This document shows, piece after piece, positions 43,701 to 52,067 of a DNA stretch of 64,000 nt. This DNA comes from Ruminococcaceae bacterium UBA6845. GTDB lineage: Bacteria; Bacillota; Clostridia; Oscillospirales; Acutalibacteraceae. The DNA lies in assembly GCA_002449395.1 (NCBI GenBank), contig DKDP01000048.1, forward strand, positions 1-64,000, given 5' to 3'. How positions within the stretch are numbered: position 1 is the stretch's first letter; each line of letters starts with the position of its first letter. The notes beneath the pieces were generated by a model. The model was not told where the DNA came from and searched no databases. It was given only the letters and a program-made list of their open reading frames with translations. Made by a program: the position numbers and the translations under genes.

Positions 43701-43766
43701 AGGAGTAATGTATTTTTCAAGCTGATTTATCACTTCGCCTATTCGCTTATCAAGGAAATTGTTCAT
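40734..43766 (-). CDS. GH38 alpha-mannosidase
   Basis: 1010 residues, cytoplasmic. An N-terminal beta domain (about 1-225) precedes the catalytic domain starting SVIGHTHIDVAWRWT (zinc ligands H241 and D243) with nucleophile D353 in WLPDVFGYSAAMPQI and the GHGDGGGGP motif near 465. C-terminal beta-sandwich domains follow. It removes alpha-linked mannose from imported oligosaccharides. Start is supported by GAGGAG. The GT4 gene lies 10 bases upstream in the same operon. Confidence 0.93.
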   Translation of the reverse strand: MNNFLDKRIGEVINQLEKYITPVRIPINGWQTMECGYKKGNKVPLLSEGEWREFGETERWGMKPEEHRWFFRHIDIPQELKGKDLELYVSSTDVHDEDWEPQFMVYLDGKLIRGMDTKHRYVKLDGTKDGYDVHIYAYSQPSGKRTDFFAQLCEFNRAVETLYYNIKAPYRILYYTDESTKEYADVREYLNTAINYINWCAPMSEEFLRSVDAANEYLMTEFYGKYCHDQDIKVSVIGHTHIDVAWRWTLDQTREKVQRTFGSVIEMMKKYPDYKFMSSQPQLLKFLKEESPEMYAEIQRLVKEKRIELEGSMWLEADCNLTSGESLVRQIIFGKRFFKNEFGVDNRIIWLPDVFGYSAAMPQIMKKSGIDKFVTSKIGWNETNRMPYDAFMWKGIDGSEVFSYFMTAKELNDKGEFDGFFSTYTPMTRASYLKGTYDRFEPKELTNEVMMPFGHGDGGGGPETENIELIERLKYGVANCPQPHWEFAGDFLERLRKNTEGSKRLPKWVGELYLEFHRGTYTSQAKNKRNNRKSEFLYQNAEAVSAMAHRLFGSEYPQDKLNEGWECILLNQFHDIIPGSSIHSVYEQCDRDYAKIAAIGHKAESDAYNTIISNIKTNGGVAVFNPNSFVGNGFVNYEGKTYHVNGIPAKGYKVVKLDEYKSEYKLDGKRLETSNYIVEFDDSYVITRLYDKINDREVLREGGRGNYIEAFEDLPYSYDAWELSNYYTEKKYEISDVSSIEFIDEGARFGFNIKRKFYKSQFCQKIWFYDNSARIDFDTYADWHQEHLMVKAAFDVDVNTDKATYEIQFGSVERPTHKNTSWDAAKFEVCGHKYMDLSDYGYGVSLLNDCKYGHNVDNGTMKLSLFKCATHPDPEADKGEHIFTYSLLPHAGNYRSAGTVQTAYELNNPMKAFPIEKQDGNLPEEYSFVSCDKDNFIVETVKKAEDSDDIVVRGYESYNEKTKVTLSFGFEIKKATLCDLLENDVEDIEIKDNSVSFVAKPFEIITIKVN

Positions 43767-43776
43767 TTGCCGCTCC

Positions 43777-44958
43777 TCAGAATAATTTATAAATTTTTTC
43801 TATCTCGCCCGATTTTGAAAAATCGGTGTTTTTTATGTTATCCAGTATCTTCTGCTGAAGTGCTTTATCGTTTACAAAACGCATAAGCCCCTCGGCGCAT
43901 TTTTTATTTTCAAGCGGTACGATTACGCCGTCCGTACCGTTCTTTATCTGGCTTGCCGCCGTGGCATAATCCGTTACGGCAACAAGTTTGCCGAGTATCA
44001 ACGCCTCATTGACCGTTACGGCGTTTCCCTCGTAGCGTGACGGTTGAACATAGAAATCACACGCCTTAAAATACGGATAGGGATTTGTCTTTTTACCGAG
44101 CAGAATAACTCTGTCCTGCATTCCGTATTCGTTAATTTTTTTCCTTATGAAAGCTTCATCCGGGCCATAACCAATTAAGTACCATCTAATATTATCAAGC
44201 ATTGAACAAATCTCGGGAACATTGTCAAAATTCTTTGCGTCGCAGAAACGACCGACCGAAAGAAATTTCACGCTTCCGTCATCCGGCATTTCGTTCCGAA
44301 CATCAAATTCCTCCGCCTGTGCTTTAATAAACTCGGCAGGATGAATGTTTTCAATCAGTTCAATTCTGTCTGCAAGGCTCGGAAATTTTTTCAAGAAAGC
44401 GTCTTTCACGCTCTCGGAAATTGCAATTACCTTATCATAAGCCGACCACATTTTCAGTTCGGACTCAACGTCAATCTCAATATAGGAGTAATCCGTGTGA
44501 ATCCAGGCAATTTTCTTCTTTGCTCTCGTCTTTTTCGCCGCAAAATAATGCGGAGTCAGAAAGCTGATAACGAGATCATACTCCTTGTCAGAAATCATCG
44601 GCATATAACGCTCGGTATACTTGTGGCTGTACTCGACAAAAACATATTCACTGCTTTTGAAATGATGTTCGGCGGCAAATTCCGCCGCTTTTTTTCTGCC
44701 CTCATATCTTCCGACCGCAACGCCGAAAGCGCCTTTTTTTATAACGTCCGCTAACGGCACTGCGAGCGACGAATACTTCCTGTTTTCCGGCAAAAGATTA
44801 ACCCTTTTCGGAATATATTGCATCAGTTCCCCCGTATGACGGAGGAGGAAGAGATCGACATTGTATTGATCGTAATCGACGGAATTAAGCAAGCCTATCA
44901 AGGCTCTTTCCGCACCGCCGATCTCCATACAATGGCTCACAATAAGTATGTTCTTCAT
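43777..44958 (-). CDS. GT4-family glycosyltransferase
   Basis: 393 residues from ATG 44958 (GGAGGAAGG upstream). GT-B fold: N-domain opening MKNILIVSHCMEIGGAERALIGLL and C-domain with PSRYEGNAVTVNEALILGK, the E-X7-E retaining motif. KNFDNVPEICSML...WYLIGYGPDEA is the nucleotide-sugar region. Probably builds a surface polysaccharide or glycolipid. Donor and acceptor unknown; pairing with an alpha-mannosidase hints at mannose-containing glycans. Confidence 0.88.
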   Translation of the reverse strand: MKNILIVSHCMEIGGAERALIGLLNSVDYDQYNVDLFLLRHTGELMQYIPKRVNLLPENRKYSSLAVPLADVIKKGAFGVAVGRYEGRKKAAEFAAEHHFKSSEYVFVEYSHKYTERYMPMISDKEYDLVISFLTPHYFAAKKTRAKKKIAWIHTDYSYIEIDVESELKMWSAYDKVIAISESVKDAFLKKFPSLADRIELIENIHPAEFIKAQAEEFDVRNEMPDDGSVKFLSVGRFCDAKNFDNVPEICSMLDNIRWYLIGYGPDEAFIRKKINEYGMQDRVILLGKKTNPYPYFKACDFYVQPSRYEGNAVTVNEALILGKLVAVTDYATAASQIKNGTDGVIVPLENKKCAEGLMRFVNDKALQQKILDNIKNTDFSKSGEIEKIYKLF

Positions 44959-45009
44959 AGCCTTCCTCCGCATCGGTGAAATAAAAAGCACACTATAAAA
45001 TTAACTTTT

Positions 45010-45038
45010 ATTATACCGATTTAACAACATAATGTCAA
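45010..45038 (-). promoter_or_regulatory. Promoter of the GT4-GH38 operon
   Basis: Minus strand TTGACA (45038-45033), 17 bases, TATAAT (45015-45010): a perfect sigma-A consensus. Confidence 0.88.
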
Positions 45039-45081
45039 TAAATCTTTCGACAAAATTCAATTATTTTTGACTGTTCGCAAA

Positions 45082-46797
45082 TCATCTTCCGAAAATTTGA
45101 AAGATTAGATCGGCAATTTTATTTGTGAGATCAATTACGAATTTAAGAATCTTTTGAAGCACGGCAGCAAACGGATTTACGCCCTCTTCCTTTACTCCGT
45201 AGCCGGGGATTGTGCCGTCACGGTTTTCAACGCCGTCAACCTCTCCGATGTAACCGCCCCAAAGACTGTATGCAATTGCAAGGGCTTCCTTCTCCTCGGG
45301 AGTTGCGAAGCCGTACTTTTCGCTGAACTCCTTGAATGTGTTGTCGGCAATTTCTCCCTGACAGCCGAGCTTTTGAAGAAGCTCATTTGCAACTGAAAGC
45401 ATATTGCTGTCCGCCGTTGACGCAATGGATTTACGGACAGTAAACGCAAGCAGTCTTATAAGAACAGTGAAATCATCCGAGCCGAGATTATATCTTTTGT
45501 CGCCGATTTTACATCTGAGCCGAGCCAGCGTAATTGCATCGTTAAGGGTTTTATATTCGCTGTCGGGAATCTCAAGGCCGTATTCAGCCGCCTGCTCCTT
45601 TATTCCGTCCTCTCCGTAAATAGGAACGTCTGACATTTCCTTAATCATATCCGTGACAGGCTTGAGCTTCGTATAAAGTGCGCTCGACTCGCCAATTCCG
45701 AGTGATTCGGGCGAGATATTCTCTCTGAGATCCTCTGAATACTCCTTGTAAGACATACTCCACGTATATGACTGAAGATCATTTTTCATCATATCAATTT
45801 CTTCCTGTGTAAAGCCCTTGCAAACCTTTGCAAGGCTGTCGGCGTCGATATGATTAATCTTCTTTGTCTCATATTTTATTTTGCTGTCCGTCATATTGAT
45901 AAACTTGTATTCAGCGGGGAAATTTCCGAGACTTGACATTGAAAAATCGTAAATCGTGTTTCCGAGGAAACTCGTATATGACTTTGTGTTCGTGCAATGT
46001 GTGTGACCCGTAAAAACGAGCTTAACGCCCAGATCGGCAAGAAGCCCCGCAAAAGAATACGGCGTGTTGACAACGTAATTTTTCTCATTAAGTTTCTGGA
46101 ACGGATTATGCTCAAGAAGATTGTGGTGCATAATCATTATTACTTTTTTGCCGCGCTTGGTTGCAGCCTTAATCTGCTTAACCGCCCAGTCCATTCTTGA
46201 TACATCGTTGTTCGGCACAACTCTGTATCTTTCGTCGCAGGTATCAAGAGCAACAAGAGTGTATTCATCGTTGAGGTCTGTGCTGTATGAACAGGTACCT
46301 TCGTCGGTGGAAATCGCCTTGTCGTAGCCAAATTCGTAGTATATTTCCGTGAATTTTTTGTGGTCGCCGGGCATATCCTTTGCATTGTCGTGATTTCCGT
46401 TGATAACATAGACCTGCTTGCCTGTTTCCTGCTCAAATTTTTTGAATTTCGCAGCAACGGTTTCGTGCTCGGAAACATAGTCCCTGCCGTGGGTTGCAAG
46501 ATCGCCGGTCACAAGGACAAATTGACATTCGGGATTTTTGGCACATTCCTTGAGGAATTCGTCAATTATGTAGCCGCTCTGGTTGGTAAGCGATTCACTT
46601 TCCGAATTAAAGGTGGTTACCCAGCCCTCATCGGCTAAGGTTGTTCCTTTTTGCTTAACAGGGTGAACATAGTGAATATCCGAAGCAACGGCGAAGCCCG
46701 TAGCCTTTTCTGAATCGTCCGCCGATGCGGATATCACAAAGGACGAACCCAAAACCATTGTTACCGAAAGAATAATGCATAAAACTTTTTTAATCAT
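45082..46797 (-). CDS. Secreted calcineurin-like metallophosphoesterase
   Basis: 571 residues. Signal peptide (1-26, ending ISASA). Metallophosphoesterase motifs: FAVASDIHYVH (D40, H42), VTGDLATHG, VINGNHD, MIMHHNLLEHN, VFTGHTHC. A helical region follows and the protein ends in an amphipathic helix (LQKILKFVIDLTNKIADLIF) and QIFGR, possibly for membrane contact. Substrate unknown; extracellular phosphodiester or nucleotide hydrolysis is likely. A second family member lies at 52068. Confidence 0.87.
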   Translation of the reverse strand: MIKKVLCIILSVTMVLGSSFVISASADDSEKATGFAVASDIHYVHPVKQKGTTLADEGWVTTFNSESESLTNQSGYIIDEFLKECAKNPECQFVLVTGDLATHGRDYVSEHETVAAKFKKFEQETGKQVYVINGNHDNAKDMPGDHKKFTEIYYEFGYDKAISTDEGTCSYSTDLNDEYTLVALDTCDERYRVVPNNDVSRMDWAVKQIKAATKRGKKVIMIMHHNLLEHNPFQKLNEKNYVVNTPYSFAGLLADLGVKLVFTGHTHCTNTKSYTSFLGNTIYDFSMSSLGNFPAEYKFINMTDSKIKYETKKINHIDADSLAKVCKGFTQEEIDMMKNDLQSYTWSMSYKEYSEDLRENISPESLGIGESSALYTKLKPVTDMIKEMSDVPIYGEDGIKEQAAEYGLEIPDSEYKTLNDAITLARLRCKIGDKRYNLGSDDFTVLIRLLAFTVRKSIASTADSNMLSVANELLQKLGCQGEIADNTFKEFSEKYGFATPEEKEALAIAYSLWGGYIGEVDGVENRDGTIPGYGVKEEGVNPFAAVLQKILKFVIDLTNKIADLIFQIFGR

Positions 46798-46824
46798 TGC
46801 AAATACCTCCTCAATATATAAGGT

Positions 46825-46853
46825 ATGGTAGCAAACCGAAACGATATTGTCAA
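46825..46853 (-). promoter_or_regulatory. Promoter of the 45082 phosphoesterase
   Basis: Minus strand TTGACA (46853-46848), 17 bases, TACCAT (46830-46825). Confidence 0.75.
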
Positions 46854-46973
46854 CGGTTAATCTAAAAATTCTGACCCAATCAGGCTTTATAATTCCAAAT
46901 AATACTTAAAAAGTCAAAAAAGTATAAGAAAAAAGTCGTAAAAACGCAAATGTTAACAGTTTGTTCATATTTT

Positions 46974-47001
46974 TTCAACATTCTTACGATAGTGATATAA
47001 T
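46974..47001 (+). promoter_or_regulatory. Promoter of a candidate untranslated RNA
   Basis: TTCAAC (46974-46979), 16 bases, TATAAT (46996-47001) with an extended TGA upstream of the -10. No start codon with ribosome site follows. Confidence 0.6.
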
Positions 47002-47007
47002 ATTATA

Positions 47008-47099
47008 CTTGTGGAGATAGTTATCTCTATTTTCATTTTTATTTTCTCTTTCCCTTGAACGGTTCGATGCTGCACACATCGGGCCGTTCCCCCTTTTTT
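47008..47099 (+). ncRNA. Candidate small RNA, about 92 nt
   Basis: Between the promoter and a terminator there is no convincing reading frame. The predicted transcript begins with a GAGATA/TATCTC hairpin (47014-47027), has an unstructured pyrimidine-rich middle, and ends in a terminator hairpin GAACGG (47057-47062) with CCGTTC (47084-47089) plus CGATG/CATCG, followed by CCCCCTTTTTT. This is the layout of a trans-acting small RNA. Orphan leader RNA is the alternative. Confidence 0.5.
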
Positions 47100-47104
47100 A
47101 GCAG

Positions 47105-47157
47105 AAAAAAACATCCCTTAATGCAATTATCGGCAATTGCTCAAGGGATGTTTTTTT
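47105..47157. terminator. Very strong second terminator hairpin
   Basis: AAAAAAACATCCCTT (47105-47119) pairs perfectly with AAGGGATGTTTTTTT (47143-47157), with an inner GCAATT/AATTGC helix. Functional on both strands. Confidence 0.85.
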
Positions 47158-47220
47158 GTGCCGTCAAATCAAGACCCCCTATGGCAATCATTACCTATAT
47201 AAATGTATAACGGTTGCTTA

Positions 47221-47249
47221 TTGACACAAAAAACAAAATGATTTATAAT
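47221..47249 (+). promoter_or_regulatory. Promoter of the BspA-dockerin protein
   Basis: TTGACA (47221-47226), 17 bases, TATAAT (47244-47249), perfect consensus. It excludes the in-frame codon at 47214 as a start. Confidence 0.9.
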
Positions 47250-47300
47250 CAAGGTACGATAGAAAGCTATTGTCAGAATAAATATAAAGGAGAAGTTGAA

Positions 47301-49649
47301 ATGAAAAAGATTTTATCTTTGGCGCTGGCACTGTGCGTTATGCTTACGGTGTGCAGTACGGGTCTTATGTCAATTACGGCTTCTGCGGCTCAGAAAATCG
47401 ACGGATCGGAGGTAACGTGGAGCTTTGACGATATGACAAAGACGCTTACCTTTGACGGTAAGGGAGATATCCCCGATTTTGACGAGTACAGAGACGAGGA
47501 CGGAAACAGCAAGCTGCCCTGGGGCGGAATTGACTTTGAAAACGTTGTTTTCGGCGAAGGGGTAACGGGAATCGGCAATTATGCCCTTTACCGCAGTCTT
47601 TCCCTTGAAAGCATCACCCTGCCCGAAAACATTGTAAAGATCGGCAAGGGAGCTTTCCTTAACTGCAAGGTGCTCACAAGTGTGACAATTAACGGCAAGA
47701 TCACGGAGATTGCCGACCATACATTTTCATCCTGTTCACTTCTTGAGAATGTTGTTCTTCCCGACACAATAACCTCGGTGGGTGTGAACTCGTTCTATAA
47801 GTGTTCACTGCTCAAGACGATTAACCTTCCCGATTCGGTTAAGACGATCGGCGAATCCGCTTTCGGTCAGAGTATACAGCTTGCGTCGTTCAAGGCTCCG
47901 GCATCGCTTGAGTCGATCGGCGACAGAGCATTTTACTGCTGCGAAAATCTTAAAAGCGTCGATCTCGGCGATAAGATAGTTTCAATAGGTATTTCGGCGT
48001 TTGACGGCTGTGAAAAGCTTGAATCCGTTTCTTTCCCGAGCAGCTTAAAAAAGATCTCCGAGGCGGCTTTTTCAGGATGCACAAAGCTCGGCGAAGTGAA
48101 TTTCTCCGACGGTCTGGAAACAATTGATGCGGACGCATTTTACCTTTGCAAGTCGCTCACATCCGTAACTGTCCCCCGCACCGTTACATCAATCGGCAAA
48201 CAGGCGATCGGATACGGCAGAGGCGGAAACGTTATTGACGGATTTACGATTACCGGCTATGAGGATACCACGGCTCAGACCTACGCAAGTGAGAACGGCA
48301 TTGCATTTAACTCTCTCGGAAAATATGTCCCGATGAGCGGAACAATCAGCGACACCCTCACGTGGAAAATTGACGAGAACGGCACATTGATTTTTGAGGG
48401 CAGCGGTAAAATCGGCGATTACAGTCTTGATAATCTTCCCGAGTATCTGCTTGCCGAACCGATAGCAATTGAGCTCAGCGACGGCATCACGTCGATCGGC
48501 GCATACGCATTCTTTGGATTTGAGGGTACGGTATTTATTCCCGAGACAGTTACGAACATCGGTAACCACGCTTTCGGTTATTTTTACAATGAGGATAGCG
48601 CCGAAGCAGTAAATTATGACTTCATAATTATGGGATACAAGGACACGGTGGCAGAGGAATATGCCGCTGAAAATGAAATCCTATTTTTCGAGATTATGTT
48701 TGAGGGTGAATGCGGCGAAACCGCAAAGTGGAGCTATGACGTTGAGACCTTAACGCTCACAATCAGCGGAACGGGCGCAATGGCGGATCTTTCCCTTGAG
48801 AATCTCCCGTACTATTTGATTTATCCGGTCGAAAAGATCGTTGTCGAGGACGGAATAACCAAGATCGGCGATTACTCATTTATTGCACTTGACAATGCGG
48901 ACACGGAAAACAAGGTTACGGTTACCCTGCCGAAGAGTGTTGCCGAAATCGGCGAACACGCAATAGGCTATATCCTTGTCGAGGGCGAGGAAGCATATAC
49001 GGAGGAACTCAATAAGAATTGCACAATTGAGGGCTTCACGGACAGTGCCGCAGAAAAATATGCAGCGGATAATGAGCTTACCTTTGTAAAGCTCGATCCC
49101 GTTGATCCTCCCGCACCGACCGATCCCGATCTCACATTCAAGCTCAATGAGAATGCCGAGATTTGCACATTCGATGAAGAAAACAAGATCATTACGGTAT
49201 ATGACAAGAGCGCAACGCTCGACAAGATTCTTGCGGATTTCACGGTCGGTAAAGACCTTGCGGTCGCACCGATTGAAAAAATCGCAACAGGCGCAGAACT
49301 CGTAACGAAAAACGGCGACGAAACGGTTGAAACATACACAATCGTTGTTATCGGTGATGTCAACGGCGACGGCGAGGTTAACTCGATGGATGCTCTGTCA
49401 ATTCTTCAGCACTCGGTTGAAGAGGTTCAGCTTACAGGTGCGGCTCTTCTTGCCGCTAACATTGATTCGAGCGACAAGGTTGATTCCTCGGATGCATTGG
49501 CGGTGCTTCAGATCTCCGTTGAAGAAAAGACGCCTGCCGATTATTTCCCGAAAGAAACCCCTGACGTTCCTGAGACTCCCGATGTTCCGGAGACTCCGGA
49601 CGTTCCCGAAACTCCCGAAACTCCCGAAACTCCGTCGGGAAACGAATAA
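47301..49649 (+). CDS. Secreted BspA-type leucine-rich repeat protein with dockerin
   Basis: 782 residues from ATG 47301 (AAAGGAGAAG upstream). Signal peptide (1-29), then BspA/TpLRR units of about 23 residues such as LPENIVKIGKGAFLNCKVLTSV, in three blocks each introduced by a domain with the pattern W(S/K)xDxxTxTLTxxGxG. Near the end is a type I dockerin with two calcium loops (DVNGDGEVNSMDALSILQ and NIDSSDKVDSSDALAVLQ), and a tail of PDVPET repeats (49557-49640). TpLRR proteins bind host or plant surfaces; the dockerin would attach it to a cohesin scaffold, implying a cellulosome-like system. No cohesin is in the window. Confidence 0.9.
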   Translation: MKKILSLALALCVMLTVCSTGLMSITASAAQKIDGSEVTWSFDDMTKTLTFDGKGDIPDFDEYRDEDGNSKLPWGGIDFENVVFGEGVTGIGNYALYRSLSLESITLPENIVKIGKGAFLNCKVLTSVTINGKITEIADHTFSSCSLLENVVLPDTITSVGVNSFYKCSLLKTINLPDSVKTIGESAFGQSIQLASFKAPASLESIGDRAFYCCENLKSVDLGDKIVSIGISAFDGCEKLESVSFPSSLKKISEAAFSGCTKLGEVNFSDGLETIDADAFYLCKSLTSVTVPRTVTSIGKQAIGYGRGGNVIDGFTITGYEDTTAQTYASENGIAFNSLGKYVPMSGTISDTLTWKIDENGTLIFEGSGKIGDYSLDNLPEYLLAEPIAIELSDGITSIGAYAFFGFEGTVFIPETVTNIGNHAFGYFYNEDSAEAVNYDFIIMGYKDTVAEEYAAENEILFFEIMFEGECGETAKWSYDVETLTLTISGTGAMADLSLENLPYYLIYPVEKIVVEDGITKIGDYSFIALDNADTENKVTVTLPKSVAEIGEHAIGYILVEGEEAYTEELNKNCTIEGFTDSAAEKYAADNELTFVKLDPVDPPAPTDPDLTFKLNENAEICTFDEENKIITVYDKSATLDKILADFTVGKDLAVAPIEKIATGAELVTKNGDETVETYTIVVIGDVNGDGEVNSMDALSILQHSVEEVQLTGAALLAANIDSSDKVDSSDALAVLQISVEEKTPADYFPKETPDVPETPDVPETPDVPETPETPETPSGNE

Positions 49650-49696
49650 TATTCAACGCAGCATTGCACAAATTGCGATATTTCCTTAAAAATATG

Positions 49697-49729
49697 TGGG
49701 CGCAGGCTTAGGCTTGCGTCCATAATTTT
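49697..49729 (+). terminator. Probable terminator after the BspA-dockerin gene
   Basis: GGGCGCAGGC (49698-49707) with GCTTGCGTCC (49712-49721), two wobbles, then ATAATTTTC. Confidence 0.5.
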
Positions 49730-49772
49730 CGCTCTGTTTTTAATAATATTTAACATATTTTTTAAAAACCTA

Positions 49773-49801
49773 TTGAAATTTATGTTTATATGTGATATAG
49801 T
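49773..49801 (+). promoter_or_regulatory. Promoter of the EF-G-like gene
   Basis: TTGAAA (49773-49778), 17 bases, TATAGT (49796-49801) with TGA before the -10. Confidence 0.7.
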
Positions 49802-49907
49802 TAGAGCGTTGATACATTGATAATAACTCTGATTTTTGTTACAATTCTGCGTTCAAAAAATTTTATAGGTACGCTGAAATCAATGTAGAACGTAAGGAGG
49901 TTATTTT

Positions 49908-51950
49908 TTGAAGTACTATAACGCTAAGGATATCAGAAATATCGCTGTTGCAGGTCACGCAGGAAGAGGTAAGACCACCCTTGCAGAGGCTATGCTTTAT
50001 ATCGCAGGTCTGACAGACAGACTCGGAAGAGTTGACGACGGCACAGCCGTTCTTGACTTCGACCCCGAGGAAAGAAGAAGAAATGTTTCGGTTTCGGCAG
50101 CCGTTGCTCCGATCGAGTGGAAGGACTGCAAACTTAATATAATTGATACCCCGGGTCTTTTTGACTTTGAGGGGGAAATGTGCGAGGGTATTGCCGCTTC
50201 CGAGTGCGTACTCATCGTTCTCGGCGCAGGTCATAAATATGACGTCGGCGCAGAAAAGGCGTTCAAGGCAGCTAAGAAGCGTGGCAAGATGTTTGCAATT
50301 ACACGCTGCGATAAGGAGCACGCAGACTTCTATAAGACCTTTGAGGAGATCAAGGCGGTACACGGCGGCGCAGTTTGCCCCGTTATCGTTCCCTACATAG
50401 TTGACGGTCAGGTTAAGGCTTATGTCAACCTCGCCGCTCGTAAGGGCTATGAATATCACGACGGTAAGGCTGTTGAGATTCCGATGCCCGACGATCCGAA
50501 AATCAAGGAAATGCTCGACATTCTCACTGAGGCTGTTGCAACGGCAAGTGACGATCTTATGGAAAAATTCTTTGCAGGCGAAGAGTTCACCCGTAAGGAA
50601 ATCATTAAGGCTCTTAACGACGGCGTTAATACCAGCTCGGTTTATCCCGTTTACGCTTGCTCGGGCTACACCACCGACGGCGTAGATCTTCTTCTTGACG
50701 AGCTTGCTTACTCTGCTCCCGATGCCGCATCTTATGCAGGCGGCAAGGACGTTGAGTGCGACGAAAACGGACCTCTTGCGGCTCTCTGCTTCAAGACGGT
50801 TGCCGATCCGTTCGTAGGTAAGATGTCATATTTCAAGGTTGACAGCGGTAAAATCACTCCCGAAACTCCAGTTTACAATGCCCGTACAGGCGAGACGGAG
50901 CGTATGGGTAAAATCATCACAATCCGAGGCAATAAGTCCGAGGACTGCAAGTGTATTCCTGCCGGTGATATCGGCGTAGTTACAAAGCTCAACTGCGTTA
51001 AGACGGGCGACACAATCTGCTCGGCGTCGAATGTTATTGAGCTCAGCGGTATCAACTTCCCGAAGCCGTGTCTTTCAATGGCTGTCAAGGCTTGCAAGAA
51101 AGGCGACGAAGAAAAGGTTGTTTCCGGCATAAACAGACTTCTTGAAGAGGATCCGACAATCAAGTTCGAGATGAATCACGAAACTAAGGAGCAGATTCTT
51201 TCCGGTCTCGGCGAACAGCATCTTGACATTATCGTTTCAAAGCTCAAGAGCAAGTTTGGAATTGACGTTGAGCTTACTCCTCCCCGTGTTGCTTACAGAG
51301 AGGCTATCCGCAAGACCGTTAAGGTTCAGGGCCGTCATAAGAAGCAGTCGGGCGGTCACGGTCAGTTCGGTGACGTTTGGATTCGCTTTGAGCCGACAGA
51401 CGGCGACGATCTGATCTTTGAGTCAGAGGTTGTCGGCGGATCGGTTCCGAAGAACTACTTCCCGGCAGTTGAGAAGGGTCTGCGTGAGTGTATGAAGAAG
51501 GGCGTTATGGCCGGCTACCCGATGGTAGGTCTCAAGGCTGTTCTTTACGACGGATCGTATCACCCGGTTGATTCATCCGAAATGGCGTTCAAGACAGCGG
51601 CGTCACTTGCATTTAAGGCAGGTATTCCGCAGGCTAATCCGACAATCCTTGAGCCGATCGGTACACTTAAGGCTCTTATGCCCGAGGCATATCTCGGAGA
51701 TATAATGGGCGATGTAACAAAGCGCCGTGGCCGTGTTCTCGGTATGGGACCGTCTGAGGATGACCATAACCTCCAGGAGCTTGTTGCTGAGGTTCCGATG
51801 GCTGAAATGGCAAACTTCGCAACCGTTCTCCGTTCCGTAACGGCAGGCAGAGGCTCATTCACATTTGAGTTTACAAGATACGAGGACGCTCCCGTCCCCG
51901 TTGCAGAAAAGGTAATCGCAGAGTCAAAATTACTTGATGAGGATAAATAA
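49908..51950 (+). CDS. EF-G-like translational GTPase, divergent
   Basis: 680 residues with all five EF-G domains. The P-loop GHAGRGKTT (16-24) is sound, but switch I (EERRRNVSVSAA) departs from RGITI, switch II is DTPGLFDF with Leu84 where EF-G has the catalytic His, and the guanine-specificity motif is TRCD (132-135) rather than NKxD. Later blocks (KKQSGGHGQFGDVWIRFEP, GYPMVGLKAVLYDGSYHPVDSSE) are typical. Clostridia and actinobacteria carry such second EF-G copies, with poorly understood function. TTG 49908 follows AAGGAGG by 7 bases. The housekeeping fusA is not in the window. Confidence 0.85.
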   Translation: MKYYNAKDIRNIAVAGHAGRGKTTLAEAMLYIAGLTDRLGRVDDGTAVLDFDPEERRRNVSVSAAVAPIEWKDCKLNIIDTPGLFDFEGEMCEGIAASECVLIVLGAGHKYDVGAEKAFKAAKKRGKMFAITRCDKEHADFYKTFEEIKAVHGGAVCPVIVPYIVDGQVKAYVNLAARKGYEYHDGKAVEIPMPDDPKIKEMLDILTEAVATASDDLMEKFFAGEEFTRKEIIKALNDGVNTSSVYPVYACSGYTTDGVDLLLDELAYSAPDAASYAGGKDVECDENGPLAALCFKTVADPFVGKMSYFKVDSGKITPETPVYNARTGETERMGKIITIRGNKSEDCKCIPAGDIGVVTKLNCVKTGDTICSASNVIELSGINFPKPCLSMAVKACKKGDEEKVVSGINRLLEEDPTIKFEMNHETKEQILSGLGEQHLDIIVSKLKSKFGIDVELTPPRVAYREAIRKTVKVQGRHKKQSGGHGQFGDVWIRFEPTDGDDLIFESEVVGGSVPKNYFPAVEKGLRECMKKGVMAGYPMVGLKAVLYDGSYHPVDSSEMAFKTAASLAFKAGIPQANPTILEPIGTLKALMPEAYLGDIMGDVTKRRGRVLGMGPSEDDHNLQELVAEVPMAEMANFATVLRSVTAGRGSFTFEFTRYEDAPVPVAEKVIAESKLLDEDK

Positions 51951-51956
51951 AGAAAT

Positions 51957-51985
51957 AGGGGTCGGTTTTCCGATCCCTTTCTTGT
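51957..51985 (+). terminator. Terminator of the EF-G-like gene
   Basis: AGGGGTCGG (51957-51965), TTTT loop, CCGATCCCT (51970-51978), then TTCTTGTTG. Confidence 0.75.
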
Positions 51986-52014
51986 TGATGTAAGCAATTG
52001 AATAGGTTTTCATA

Positions 52015-52050
52015 ACAAAAATAAGCAGTGATCCGAAAGAATCACTGCTT
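52015..52050 (-). terminator. Terminator of the second phosphoesterase gene
   Basis: Perfect 10-bp stem AAGCAGTGAT (52023-52032) with ATCACTGCTT (52041-52050), followed on the minus strand by ATTTTTG. Confidence 0.85.
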
Positions 52051-52067
52051 ACTTCAATTTGAATCAA

